Source: Lethocerus indicus
Lineage: Eukaryota > Arthropoda > Insecta > Hemiptera > Belostomatidae
DNA length: 64,000 nucleotides
NCBI GenBank assembly: GCA_019843655.1
Contig: JACDQD010000004.1
Location: forward strand, 372,001-436,000
Direction of reading: 5' to 3'
Below the pieces are notes generated by a model, which had not been told where the DNA came from, ran no database searches, and saw nothing but the letters and a program-made list of their open reading frames with translations. Made by a program: the position numbers and the translations under genes. Of this stretch, positions 1 through 22,285 are shown piece by piece (position 1 is the first letter of the stretch; the number at the start of each line of letters is the position of its first letter).

Positions 1-334
1 CTGCTTTATCGGGCAGGACAATAGCCGACGTGATGATTGAGCCCGTATTGTTAAAGAAACAAATTAAATTTGGCATTTTTATGAAAAATTACGAAGTTAC
101 GATTACGTTTAATGGTTCCGTTCATTAATATATATATATATAAACATATGTTCATTAGAATTTTTAGTGACAGAATCTCAATTATTTAATTGTACAGTAC
201 AATATTTGCATGGCCGGATGTGCTCTCCTGGAGGAAGATACTTTGATAGCACATACGCTAACTATATATATATATATATATATATGGCACTGTGTAAATG
301 TGCCAAAGGGATTAAAATATGTTATTGTTGACAG

Positions 335-1346
335 AAATATGTTGTGCCGTACCTGTTCGGGAGGCGAAGCAGAAAGTCGGTCGAGACGAGGCTGATCGAG
401 CTTGAAAAGACCGTCGTCGATTGCGTCGGAATAATAACGACGAATATGACCAAGGTGAGGGAGGAAATTGAGCGGATGGTCGAACGGAAGAGCGACGGAG
501 TCAACAGGCAGATCGACGAGCTCAAGGCCGAAGTTACGACTCTCAAGAAATTGCTATTAAACAGGTATATTAAAACTGAATTTAATGAAAATCTAGCGTC
601 GTATGCAGTTTTACGAGACGAGCGGCAAAATTAACTGTCTATGGGCCGAATTTTTTATTTTAAATCCGAAAAAATTGGGGAAACGAAAATCGGCAATTAT
701 AAACCTATATATGCGAAAGAAAAAAAAATTGATATCGATATTGGTCGTCTTGACAACGTTATAGGATTAAGATTTATGCGCCATCTCACGAAACAAAGCT
801 ACAATTATTTGGTAAAATCTCCATAAATTGAAATGCGACCTGAAAGTTATGGCCGCCCATAGAGGATTAATTACCCCAGAAGAAAGGGTGGCTTAACCAA
901 GGTTCTAACTGCAGTGGCGACAGTCGAAGAGTTCTGTAGACTGTAGGTTCGCGATGTTTCTGTCTCCTCTCGCCGGTTTTGTCTTTTGCTAGACCGGTTT
1001 CGGCCGTGCTGGCCGTCTTCAGCAGCGCTGTGTTCTCAGTCAAAGGCCAAACCGGCGCGAGGAGACAGAGAAACAGAAAAAATCTACGGTATTCCAACCC
1101 TCGCAGACCGCTAAACAGGTATATCACAAATTAGTTCTGTAAACCTCCGCGTCCGATTTTTCCATCTTACTTATCGGCTTGATTGTTGTTAGGAAACAGT
1201 TTCCGTCGGCGACGGTTACCGGTCCCCTGGCGATTCCGGCGTGGCAGAGGGCACCTTCGCCGCCCGAAGGAAAGGAGCCCGAAGAGGAGGGCAACGGATC
1301 GGGCACCAACGGCAGCGACAGCAGTCTCGAAATGATAAAGGAGTAA
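335..1346 (+). CDS. PEX14: Peroxisomal docking protein PEX14, C-terminal two exons (partial gene)
   Basis: Two coding exons join in frame: 335-564 (after an acceptor ending acag) and 1193-1346 (donor AG|GTATAT, acceptor gttgttag), giving 127 residues and a TAA stop. PEX14 is a peroxisomal membrane protein that docks cargo-loaded PEX5 for matrix protein import. The recognised features are the post-transmembrane stretch KYVVPYLFGRR, then a heptad-like charged coiled coil, then the family hallmark ELKAEVTTLKKLLLNRKQFP (vertebrate PEX14 has a very similar LKSLLLNRRQFPP-type segment), followed by a short IPAWQ motif and an acidic, Ser/Gly-rich tail ending EMIKE. The N-terminal PEX5-binding domain and the membrane segment must lie upstream of the window. 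Intron 565-1192 contains a MITE-like inverted repeat. The tail after IPAWQ is shorter than in vertebrates. Identification is by remembered family similarity, not a search. Confidence 0.82.
870..1112. mobile_element. MITE-like inverted-repeat element, copy 1 (in PEX14 intron)
   Basis: A GC-richer stretch whose left arm (tttctgtctcctctcgccgg near 957) is matched in reverse near 1055-1077 (gcgcgaggagacagagaaac). Its right end, read in reverse, contains cggtctgcgagg and taccgta, which are also found at the left end of copy 2 at about 1655. This makes it a diverged member of the same family. The centre is shorter than in copy 2. Boundaries are approximate and no clear target duplication was seen. 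Confidence 0.6.
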
Positions 1347-1654
1347 ATTTTAGAGAGGATATTCGCGCCACTGATACGACCTTTGCGCCTTTTTTCAGGT
1401 CGGTAAATGACCGGTGAACAGTTCACGGCGGCATCCATTTTTCTTTTTAAATAACGGGGAAAGTCGACGAATGTTACTGTAGACGGTGAAGAATTTATTT
1501 TAGCGACGTTTATTTTAAAAACAAAAAGAAAGAAAGTTTTTTTTTCTCGTTATACCGCAAAATGTGTCTTGACAATAGAAAATTGGATTGGCAGAGATAA
1601 CGTGGCATAAAAGAAATGGAAAAATCTGTAAAATATAGTTTAACATACCTGTTT
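1347..1654. other. PEX14 3' untranslated/flanking DNA
   Basis: AT-rich sequence after the PEX14 stop codon at 1344-1346. No coding signal was seen. It probably contains part of the PEX14 3' UTR. Confidence 0.5.
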
Positions 1655-1964
1655 TGTGGTCTGCGAGGTATACCGTACGGTTCGTGGTGTTTCTGTCTCC
1701 TCTCGCCGGTTCGGTCTTTCGCTGGACCGGTTTCCGCCGTTCGCCATCTTCAGTAGCGCTGTGTTGTTAGTCACCGTCACTTGTACTGCGGTGGTTGACC
1801 GTTAAGTACAAGTGACGGTGACAGTGCAGCGGAAAACATCCAAAGTGCCGACAGTGACTAACTACTCAGCGCTACTGAAGACGGCGAGCACGGCCGACAA
1901 ACCGGTCTAGCGAAAGACAAGAAACCGGCGAGACGAGACAGAAACACCACAAACCGTACGGTAT
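1655..1964. mobile_element. MITE-like inverted-repeat element, copy 2 (most complete)
   Basis: Long terminal inverted repeats: the left arm starts near 1668 (ataccgtacggttcgtggtg) and the right arm ends at 1964 (cc gtacggtat, the reverse of the left). Both arms contain tttctgtctc, a Cys-type ccggt...gaccggt stretch and cttcagtagcgctg. An inner hairpin with an 18-bp perfect stem (1770-1787 with 1805-1822) lies between them. A 16-bp direct repeat, tgtaaaatatagttta, occurs at 1627-1642 and at 1965-1980, so it may mark the insertion. No transposase is encoded. Confidence 0.7.
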
Positions 1965-2169
1965 TGTAAAATATAGTTTAAAAAAAAATTATCTCTTAGG
2001 ATAGATAGTCTAATATTTAAAAATATCGTGAAATAATATAGACGACAAAAAATGACTGTCCGGCAACTCTTAAGTACCTCTTCTTCTTCTTCTTCTGTTA
2101 GTCGTATTTCCACGCGGAAAATTCAAAAGAATCAAGTTGAAGCGCATTCAAACTGTTATCCTAAAAAAA

Positions 2170-2171
<2 letters not shown>

Positions 2172-2204
<33 letters not shown>
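2172..2204. repeat. (TA)n microsatellite
   Basis: About 16 uninterrupted TA units. Confidence 0.95.
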
Positions 2205-2206
<2 letters not shown>

Positions 2207-2526
2207 TACAAGACCTGTCACGAAAAGGTTCCGGTTGCAATTTGCATCCGAGACACAATTATAGATTGTACTAATATATTTAAATTAATTTATTTAAAAC
2301 CTTTTGTTTTAATGCCAATATTAGCTTACAGATTTTCTTACGCCCTTCCCCACCCACCTCCGGTTTTATATTGTTTATTTTTTCCATTACATTGGCTTAG
2401 GTCCGTACGGAGTAGATGTTTGTGTTACAGCATAATACTGTCGCGGAGAACGTCCGATGTAACGGGGGATTTTGTATTCCCCGCCGGATAAAATATTTTT
2501 CATCGAATACACATTAATTGGCTGTC

Positions 2527-2528
<2 letters not shown>

Positions 2529-2565
<37 letters not shown>
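2529..2565. repeat. (AT)n microsatellite
   Basis: About 18 uninterrupted AT units. Confidence 0.95.
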
Positions 2566-2566
<1 letters not shown>

Positions 2567-4838
2567 TGACAATCTTTCTTTCCCCTTCAGCATACCTCAA
2601 GTATTTTCCCCTTGTCAAGTATGCTGTCGGACAGGGATTGTTCTCAGTCGGCCAACGAATTCAAATTCAATTCGAAATTTAATATAGAATAAAATCACCG
2701 AATAGATAGTTGTTGGCGTCTCCCAAGTCTTTTTCAATATACGGGCTTAATTCTACATTTTTTTTCAGAAGTGGTTTTAATTGAGAATACACAATACATT
2801 CAAATGAGTACATTTATTGTTTCTGTATGTTTTTTTTCTTTTTTTTTAAATTAACGTCGAACATCAGAATTCACAACAACATTTTATTGTACAGTCCTGA
2901 AATCGGTATACGACTGTCGTATTTCTTTCGCGATTGTTTACTTCTTAGATTAAAAAAAAAAATAGGAAAAAGAAATTGTTATTGTCAATATATATAACGG
3001 AACTGATTTAAATATCATATTCTTGGAAAATGTTCGATAAATAATTTTTCTGTGATAGCTATATGAAATAAAAAATAATAATAATCTGTAATAAATAAAA
3101 TATATATATATATATCGTAATTAGCTAATATAGAGTATTGTTATAAACTACGGGGTAATTTATTTATGCACATTAAACAGTAGCACGGCTAATTTTATAG
3201 ACTTAATTTGTAAGAAATAAGATGAGTTTTTTGTTGTTTTTTTTTTTTTAATAGTACATCCATCGCGAATGGTCTAATTCAATAAATACATAATATAGGC
3301 ATAATATTGAACGATAATGCTGTATTATAAAATCTAATACTCCTTTCTTGTAAGGAAATAATTGTACACATTGTCGTGAAACAAATTTCACGCAGTTCGT
3401 AAATTTTTTTAGTACCAACAGATAAGTAGTCTGTAAAGCAGTGATTCTTAAACTTTTCCTAATTTCTCCGATGTCTTTGAAAAAATCTCTTCCAATCATC
3501 CGATTTGTTTCAGAATTTGCTTTTTTAAAATGGGGGAAATGTGCGTTTTAAAAGGGATAGAAATTCGGCTGCCGATACTCGCGATTAGACAGATTTGAAT
3601 TCGGCCGATTTTCTCAGTTTAAGAACCGCTGTTTAAAACTACAAAAAAAAAAAAGAAAAAGGGAAATGAAATGAACAATCATTTTATACATCATTCTGTA
3701 TAAGCACTACGACAGACGTCTCGTCGGCGTAGTTTATACATTGTTTAGCAGGGAGTCTACAATTTATTATAACACAATCGTGCAACATTCTAGTCCGTTT
3801 TGAAATTGTAAAAAAACTGTAAAAAAAAACAAAAAAAAAACCGAAATTTCAATAGGTAATAAAACACTTGTACAAAACAATTAAATAGCGACGCCTAATT
3901 TTTATTCCTGGTGTCATTCGATATTCTTTTTTTTTTACAGTACTTTTATTATTACACATATATATATATTTTTTATATATAGCTCGCCACACAGAGCAAC
4001 AAAGTATTAACCTGTCCAATAGGTTAAACAGATATTTTATTGTTACACTTTTAATTTATAGTTTTTTTTTTTTTTTGAACCATCGCTGCGACACATCGAA
4101 ACAACATTATCAATCCTAGCTCGTTCTGTTTTTTTTACACGGAATGATAAATATATTTTCAATTTACGTTTTCTTTCCAACAATAATTCGTACAAATACA
4201 TACAGGGTATACTATGCATATTGTTTATTTATTTATTTATTTTTTTTTTCATTAGAAGAGACAAGAGAGTATTATATAACGACGAAGCACTTATACTCTG
4301 AAGCGTATATATGTAACTATACATAACGGAAAACGTGTGAAAAAAAAAAAAAAGAGAAAAGAAATTGTTCGAAATTCCCGCAAATTCGATAATTATTTTT
4401 ATTTTTTAAATTTTTAAATATCTAAAATATAAATATCAATAAAAATGAATGTCAATTGACTCAATTATACATATATTTTGTTTTCTGTAAACTTAATATA
4501 TTACCTAAACGTTGTTGTTGTATATAACATTTTGTCCATTATCGGGTAACCTAATAATAAACGGAATACAATTAAACTAGTGGGATATAAATAGAACTAA
4601 ACTAATGAAATGTGTCGGGAGGGGGAAAGAAAGGGGGCTGGGGGAAGGTAATTATTATTTCTTGTTTATATATACATATATATATATGTATATATGTATA
4701 TAGCCTCTAACACACAACGGTACAATGCGTAGAATCCATCCATGGCTTCTAGAAGGGTTTTTTTTGTTTTTTTTTGTTTTTCTGTTTCTCAAGACACTGG
4801 TCTGATGAACACGGCCTGGCTGGCAGATCTTCTTGGGA

Positions 4839-15870
<11,032 letters not shown>

Positions 15871-18800
15871 ATGCTTAAGGAATTGCAAATGGGCCTTCGC
15901 GCGTGTTATATGCTGGCCTCGCGCGTATGGACCTGTATTTGTTTTCTAATGAAGAAACAGGTTAGAGCTGTAAGTAGTTGTAAATAAATAAGTCGTCTTA
16001 AACAATCTGTACCCGGTCCTAGATCGCTTCCGATAGAAAGAGGCCGGCCTCTGATTTCAGTCCGATTTTCTAATGTAAACTCGACGCCCGTGAGATTTAC
16101 CCGTTTTTCTCTATATTAGGAAGGACGCGACGAATCCTTCTGTTATGGTCCAATTTTGTCTATTTATTAACGATAACGTTTACCGGTATTACATTGAATG
16201 TATCACCGCTATTTGCAGCTAAACGTTTCCATTTAGAAATGCGGTTGATGAAATAGATCGTCGACGTATAAATGAATTAAATCTATTCCCGCTATGCGCT
16301 CTAAGAGAGCGGACGATTCTGAAAATGTATTTCACCGTAAACATCTATATTTACAAACTTTATTTGTATCGAATGGAAATTTTTGATTATCGCGTCGGAC
16401 GCGTTCGGCGATTCGATATTTTAACCGATGATATTAGTCCGGACACTTTATTTATGTTGCCCAAAATAAATGTCAACTATTGAATCCGTTACAGACATTT
16501 GTAAATTTGTAAAATCGGTCCCTTGTATTTGATGAAAATTTAGTTTTCGTCGGTTATTTTGTACGTTTAATAAATAAAATTATTTTTATACGATTCCGTG
16601 TTATTGGATTTTCGAAAGCATCGAACGTTTCTTGAAAAGAATATCAATTGTTACGACTATTTTTGATATTCCGCCGAATAGCTGAGCCACATTTTTGCAA
16701 TTGGTTCCGGTTTGGGCGAATTATCGTTCAATTGTCGCGGTTAAACGCTGTTGTTTTTCATTTACGGCTCGTATTTACAGAATATTATCCGTCCGCGTTA
16801 CGCATCGATTATTATTTCTGTATAAATATCGACTTTTGAATCGGCGGTACGTTAAATTTCGTGCGCGTTTCGTGCGCCTATTCATTATTTTTTTTCCCGG
16901 CCAACTACGTCTGCCAACTGTTGCGCCAGTTTTTGCCAAGATTTGTGACCTTCAAAATTAATTTAAAACGGCATTCGTACATCTCGTACTCTATAATTTC
17001 ATACGGTCGATTGCTCGCGATTTGGACGTCTCCACTTTGCTCTATCGGAGTATTAAGTATTTCCATTCTGTGTTATCGGAATAATTCATTCGTCTACGAT
17101 ATCCGCCGTCCGACCTGGCTTCGGTAACTATTTGAAAATTTGAAATTTTTCCACCATGATTCGGCACGAGTATTTATAAAATTGCATCTTTGTACATTTC
17201 CTATATGGCATTTTTTTTTTTTTTTTTACAAGTTTCGTTTCTTTTTGCAGGTTGTACAACATCAGCCGGTCAAATATGAAATGTACCCCTTATCTCCGCT
17301 CTCGAGGCATAGATTGAGTGAGTTTAAAACAATACATTTTTATAGTACAGTACATCTATATTAATCTTGTAGTTCATTTTGAAGAGGATTCTTTAATTAA
17401 CTTTGAGCGTGAACATCGTCAAAAATGTATGTGTAACTTTGACGCTTTGTATTTAATAATTGCAATTGTATTTGTATCCGTTCGGTTATTTTGTTGTTGG
17501 TAGATATTAAATTGTCCGTAATTCCTGGCCAATAAGTTAGTTGTTGCAGCTGCGATTGTTCGTTAATTGCAATTAATTGTCGTTATTGCAGGCTTAGTGA
17601 AGAGGAAAGTGCTTGTTCTGGACTTGGACGAGACGTTGATCCATTCTCACCACGACACGAGCGCGCGACAAACAGTCAAACCGGGCACACCGCCGGACTT
17701 CATTCTGAAAGTTATCATTGAAAAGAATCCGGTCCGGTTTTTTGTACACAAGCGACCGCACGTTGATTTCTTCTTGGACATTGTAAGTCGATTTTTGTAA
17801 TTCTTTAAATTCGGTTCCGACCGCCAGCCCTACGATTGGTTTCCGGCTGGGGATTGAATCATTCCGTGTTAATTATCGGGAGATCGGTGAGATTCCACTG
17901 ATTTGGAGGGTTCCGATTTATAGCGAAACAAACCGAGCGTAATATAACCGCATACAAATATTTGAAATAAATAAAACATTCAAACATATTTTACATTGCG
18001 CTATTGAGAACTACGGAATAAAGGTCTACAGTTTGAAACTTAAAAAAAGTATATAATTGAAAAATGAAAAAATTAACTTTTTCGCTTGATCATTTCTATT
18101 AACTATTATTTCCAGTCAAAAATTGGCAGGATTGTCAAATATACGTTGGGTTATTAGTGCATAAATGAATACATTTTTGGGTATGCATTATATTTTCTGT
18201 TAAATGCCATCGCTTCAGCCGATGTAAAGGAAGCACAATTTTGTTATTACGAAATATGCAATTGGGATTAAAAAATGCCAATTGAATCATTGTTAAAAAA
18301 AAATATTCAATATCTTAGAACAGGTTTACCACGGTTTATAAATCAGAATCTTTAACTGCTCTAACTTTAAACTAACTATTTGAAAAAAAAAATTTTTTTA
18401 CCTCCTGTGAATGAAAAAGATTGTGTTCCTCTGTACAAAAAGAAATGTTCCTTTGCAGCGGCAAGATTGATATCTTGTTCTGCAATTGAAATTTCAGTTA
18501 TTGTATTTGTTAACACTTTTTATTGGATACTGTAATGTTCAATATTAAATTCAAAAAAGGGGTTCCCCCGTAGTCTTATGCTGTATTCATGAGATGATGA
18601 AATAGCGATTTGGGAAAATATATTTTTAAAACCGACCTCTCACGATGACATTGCTCAATCTAAATGTTGTTTATAGGAACTAAATTGAATTATACTCAAT
18701 TCACCTTAACAAGGTCATCTTTATCTCCTGTTTCGATTATCCGCCCGTTTAGTTAATTAAAATTATTTGGCGGTTGAATTTGTTTTTACTTTTTTATCAA

Positions 18801-19460
18801 TGGAAAAATTAATGGTCTGTTGAGAGTTGAAAACGGTTTGTTTTTATCTTTTAGTTTTAGTTTAAATTAAACAAAAATTAAGCCACTCGTTCGGAATGAT
18901 TCAATGCATTTAACATATATTTTGTATTAATTATTTTGTGCGTACGAAAAAGAAAGCCTTAAAAGAAAAATAATAATTTGTAAACGTTTTATTTCTTTGC
19001 CTTTCTGTGTCAAAAATAAATACTGGGCACAACAATATTCATTCCTTTAATAATCTTCTTTGCTTTGTATGCAGACGCTTTTATCTGTCGTATGATTTTT
19101 GTGTTATCTTAAGAACTGAGAGACCTTTAGGATTGCATTATCTAATCGGTATTTGCTTTATTTCCATTTTTTTTTAAGAGCACTATTACTAAATAATATT
19201 GTCAGTGTTGATACTTTTCAATCAGTTAAATATAAGTCGGTGTTTGTTTGCTCAGGTCTTGTGATGTTTCTTGTGAAATTCTTAATTAGAAAAAGGATAT
19301 TTTGTTGGAATGTAAAGTACATTATAAGTATAACAAAACATAAAATAAAAACAAATTAACCAATGAATACTGCAACTAATTGTTTCTGTTACTATGTCTT
19401 ATGTATTGTCTTTTGAATCTTTAAACGTTGTCAGTAGAGATTATCTGTATGAACAGACAA

Positions 19461-19516
<56 letters not shown>

Positions 19517-21519
19517 AAGTGTATTATTTACCTGTCAATGTCTTGTTAATGCTCTAGAATTTTTGCAATTTCTGGACAACACCTATTTCTATTATAATTT
19601 GATGTTCGATTATTGGTTGTTGAAAAATTGATATTAAGTTTTATTTACATCTAACTACGATGCTAAACACGTGCTTATACTTAACCATAAATGTGAAATA
19701 TCAGTTCAGTTGATACATTCCACTTAATAATATAATTTATAACAGAAAATGATATAGAAAAAGTCAAATTTAAGTTAATTCTTCCTGTATTGTTAATGCG
19801 GTACACAATATGCGGTTTGTGTTTTTTATGAAATGTAGAATTTCGGTAATTTTCTAGGATTTCCGCTAGGATGTTTGTGCTTTTCATTTTGTTTTTTAAA
19901 AGAAATTCCAACCGCAGATTTTCTTCAATATATTTAGTCTCAGTTTAGATTCTTCTTTCGATGATTAGTTTACAAAAAACAAAATATTTATAAATTGAAA
20001 AATATTAGTATCTACATTACTCTCTGACAAATCGAGTGAGGGCTCAACCCGTTATATTTTGGTACGAAGGAATCGTATTTTAAAATTGAGAATTATCGAG
20101 GTACCATTACTGTGTTATTGGTCTATATATACTGTGTACTGTTATAAACGTTGTGTAGCTAATTTCAGCATTGTTTTTAGCGACTGTATATGCCGGCGTA
20201 TATACGGAAGGGTCCAAAAAACTTTATCAACTGTTTAAAAGTACATAACTCGCAAACTAATTGACGGAGTTGTCTCATTTTTGGTAGTGTTATATAGTGT
20301 TGTAGTTCCGGCAATCGCGCCATACAAGCGTTGTATTGCGTTGTTTTGGTTTGTCAGAATAAACGTGGCTGGCGCGAGGCTTACATTCGATGAAAGGAAG
20401 TCAGTTTTGAAGCGGTATTTTAAGTACGAAAACATTGACGAGGTTCAACGGCAATGGCGAGAAATGAGTATCAAACAGAGCCAACAATATCCGACTGAAC
20501 AAGTTGCAGTCAATAGTTTGTGCTGCAGTTCGGCGGCATCGTTAGTGTGTGGATGTTAACGGTGACCGTTTCGAACACCTACAGTGATATCGTTAAGTTG
20601 GACTTTAAGCTACACATTCACCAAAAATGAGAGACAACTCCGTCAATTAGTTTGCGAGTTATGGACTGTTAAACGGTGGATACATCTTTTTGGACCCCTC
20701 TGTGTATGTATAAATGTAAAGTGTACGCGGTCGGTTGGTCGCAGGTATCGCAATGGTACGAGCTTGTGATATTTACGGCGAGTATGGAAATATGGGGCGG
20801 GCGTGGCTGACAAGTTGGACAACAACAGGGGAATCCTGAGGCGGAGATATTACAGACAGCACTGCACCCCCGACATGGGCAGCTACACGAAAGACCTGTC
20901 GGCGATTACCAACGATTTGTCCAGCGTCTTCATTCTGGACAATTCGCCGGGGGCCTACAGGTCCTATCCGGGTAAATTGCTTTGCGATTGAATTATAGAA
21001 ACATTCGATAAAGCCCCTACTAGCCAGGTGTAATATCTGCCGGGGAGGAATGCGAATCATGGTCTATAATACCGGCGGTTCCCAAATTTGTTCCCCCTCA
21101 AAATGTGTCATTTCTCCTGGACTTTTAGCGAGTAACCGCATTTTTAATTTTACATGATGTAACTTTAAATTAAAAAAAAAAAAAAGGTAAAAAGTGAAAA
21201 TATTTATTTTGTATTGAAGCAGTTCAGTGCGAGCCTTGTCCTTGCCTTTTCACACATAATTTGTTTACATCTGAACTGCCTTCAGCTTATCGCAATAGTT
21301 ATTTTTAATATACGGATATACAAAAACTCGAGTTCTTTATCAGAAAGTAGTTCAAATTCTTTGTCGATGTCTGCCCAAAAATTAAAATGACAATTTGATT
21401 TTCCCTCTCATTTTCTCCCCTTTCCCACATTATTGCATTTTCCTTTTACCGAAAACGCTTTCGCAGTAACTTTCTTGACCATATTGTGGATACATATTAT
21501 TTTTTTGCCATAATAACGG

Positions 21520-21578
<59 letters not shown>

Positions 21579-21910
21579 ATGTACTCTTACGATTTTCTGC
21601 CAATCCTGATCAGATCAGTATTTGGTTGTTCTCATGCAGTCCGTAGTGAGGTGATTTTCAAATTGAAAACACCTAAAATCTCTGATATTTGCGCTTAATA
21701 TAAAGTTTAATATATTGTTTCAAGGTGTCGATGAATTAAATTTTTATTACTGTTTTTGTTTCAGATAATGCAATACCAATAAAGTCGTGGTTCTCAGATC
21801 CAATGGACACTGCCCTATTAAATCTACTTCCCGTGCTCGATGCACTTAGGTTTACTCAGGACGTAAGGTCTGTACTCAGCAGAAACTTACATTTGGACCG
21901 AATATGGTAG
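15871..21910 (+). CDS. CTDNEP1: CTD nuclear envelope phosphatase 1 (Dullard), five coding exons
   Basis: Exons 15871-15969, 17251-17317, 17592-17782, 20745-20971, 21765-21910, all with GT-AG introns. With a 2-bp loss in exon 4 allowed for, phases fit and the protein is 243 residues, the family's usual length. It is a Ser/Thr phosphatase of the nuclear envelope/ER that activates lipin with CNEP1R1 and restrains BMP signalling. Exon 1 gives a hydrophobic N-terminal anchor ([17 protein letters not shown]). Exon 2 gives [18 protein letters not shown]. Exon 3 holds the HAD catalytic motif [14 protein letters not shown] (nucleophile Asp about 66, acid/base Asp about 68). Exon 4 has [15 protein letters not shown] and [20 protein letters not shown]. 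Exon 5 ends [14 protein letters not shown]. The start was chosen because an in-frame TAA lies 18 bases upstream of the ATG; an internal ATG at 15889 is an alternative. Confidence 0.95.
17783..20202. other. CTDNEP1 intron 3, left part
   Basis: AT-rich intronic DNA with a (TA)n run at 19463-19514. No coding or RNA gene was recognised. Confidence 0.6.
19463..19514. repeat. (AT)n microsatellite
   Basis: About 26 AT units inside CTDNEP1 intron 3. Confidence 0.95.
20203..20704. mobile_element. Tc1/mariner-type element, 502 bp, with about 80-bp terminal inverted repeats
   Basis: The left end (acggaagggtccaaaaaact..., through aactcgcaaactaattgacg and gagttgtct) recurs inverted at the right end (agacaactccgtcaattagt ... 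ggacccctctgtg). A TA dinucleotide flanks each end (20201-20202 and 20705-20706), as expected for Tc1/mariner insertion. Inside, 20368-20490 encodes [20 protein letters not shown] followed by EVQRQWRE, which resembles the N-terminal helix-turn-helix part of an IS630/Tc1/mariner-type transposase. No catalytic DDE region is present, so this is an internally deleted, non-autonomous copy. It ends 40 bp before CTDNEP1 exon 4. Confidence 0.75.
20745..20971 (+). CDS. CTDNEP1: CTDNEP1 exon 4 with 2-bp frame break
   Basis: Starts [16 protein letters not shown] in one frame, and from about 20792 continues as [20 protein letters not shown] in another. The exon is 227 nt, but 229 are needed to meet the phase of exon 5 (G|AT AAT GCA). 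The break lies in gaaatatgggg (about 20787-20797). One extra AT there would restore the conserved MEIYG-x-x-VADKLD. As written, the frame hits TGA at 20809-20811. Confidence 0.85.
20972..21764. other. CTDNEP1 intron 4
   Basis: AT-rich intron with a (TA)n run at about 21526-21575. No other feature was seen. Confidence 0.7.
21526..21575. repeat. (TA)n microsatellite
   Basis: About 24 TA units in CTDNEP1 intron 4. Confidence 0.95.
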
Positions 21911-22029
21911 CGCCAGCCATTACTGTAAGTATTTACATATTGATATTGTATTGTCTGTATCCCTAAGTAATAACTTCTTATGAATCCCTGAGAATGAAAT
22001 TACGGGTAGGGAGTGTTCGAATGTTATAA

Positions 22030-22285
22030 AAAATTTTCTATTTTCATTTTTTCTTTTTTCCCTTCCCATTTGTATTGTCCATTCTGTTTTTCTGCTTTAT
22101 CTCTTTTATCTTTTTATCCATTTTTCTTTTTCCCTTTTTCCTCTCTTTTTAATATAGCCAAAAAGAAAAAAAGGAAAAAGATAAAAGAGAAAAACAGAAT
22201 GGAGAATACAACGTGAAGGGAAAAAAAGGAAAAAAGGGAAAACGAAAAAAAAGCAAAAAAAAAATGAAAATAGAAATTTTTTTTT
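22030..22285. repeat. Long imperfect hairpin of pyrimidine and purine arms
   Basis: The left arm (22030-22149, T/C-rich, includes ttgtccattctgtttttct and ctcttttatcttttt) pairs with the right arm (22157-22285, A/G-rich, includes gataaaagagaaaaacagaa and tggagaatacaa). The loop is only a few bases around 22150-22156 (aatatag). It lies about 120 bp after the CTDNEP1 stop, so it may be in the 3' UTR. It could be a MITE remnant or an inverted duplication. Confidence 0.75.

Larger units (their letters stand above)
1981..4838. other. AT-rich intergenic/3' UTR space between convergent PEX14 and AP2M1
   Basis: Very AT-rich, with many T- and A-runs, (TA)n tracts at about 2172-2204 and 2529-2565, and several TTTATT (AATAAA on the minus strand) hexamers. 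The part next to 4838 is expected to be the AP2M1 3' UTR. Open frames here translate low-complexity sequence (for example runs of YI from TA repeats) and show no protein-like composition. Confidence 0.55.

Noticed and set aside
4655..4838. Genuine C-terminal extension of AP2M1
   Set aside because: The AP-2 mu C terminus is strongly conserved. The extension includes a frame through a TA microsatellite and is explained by one missing base.
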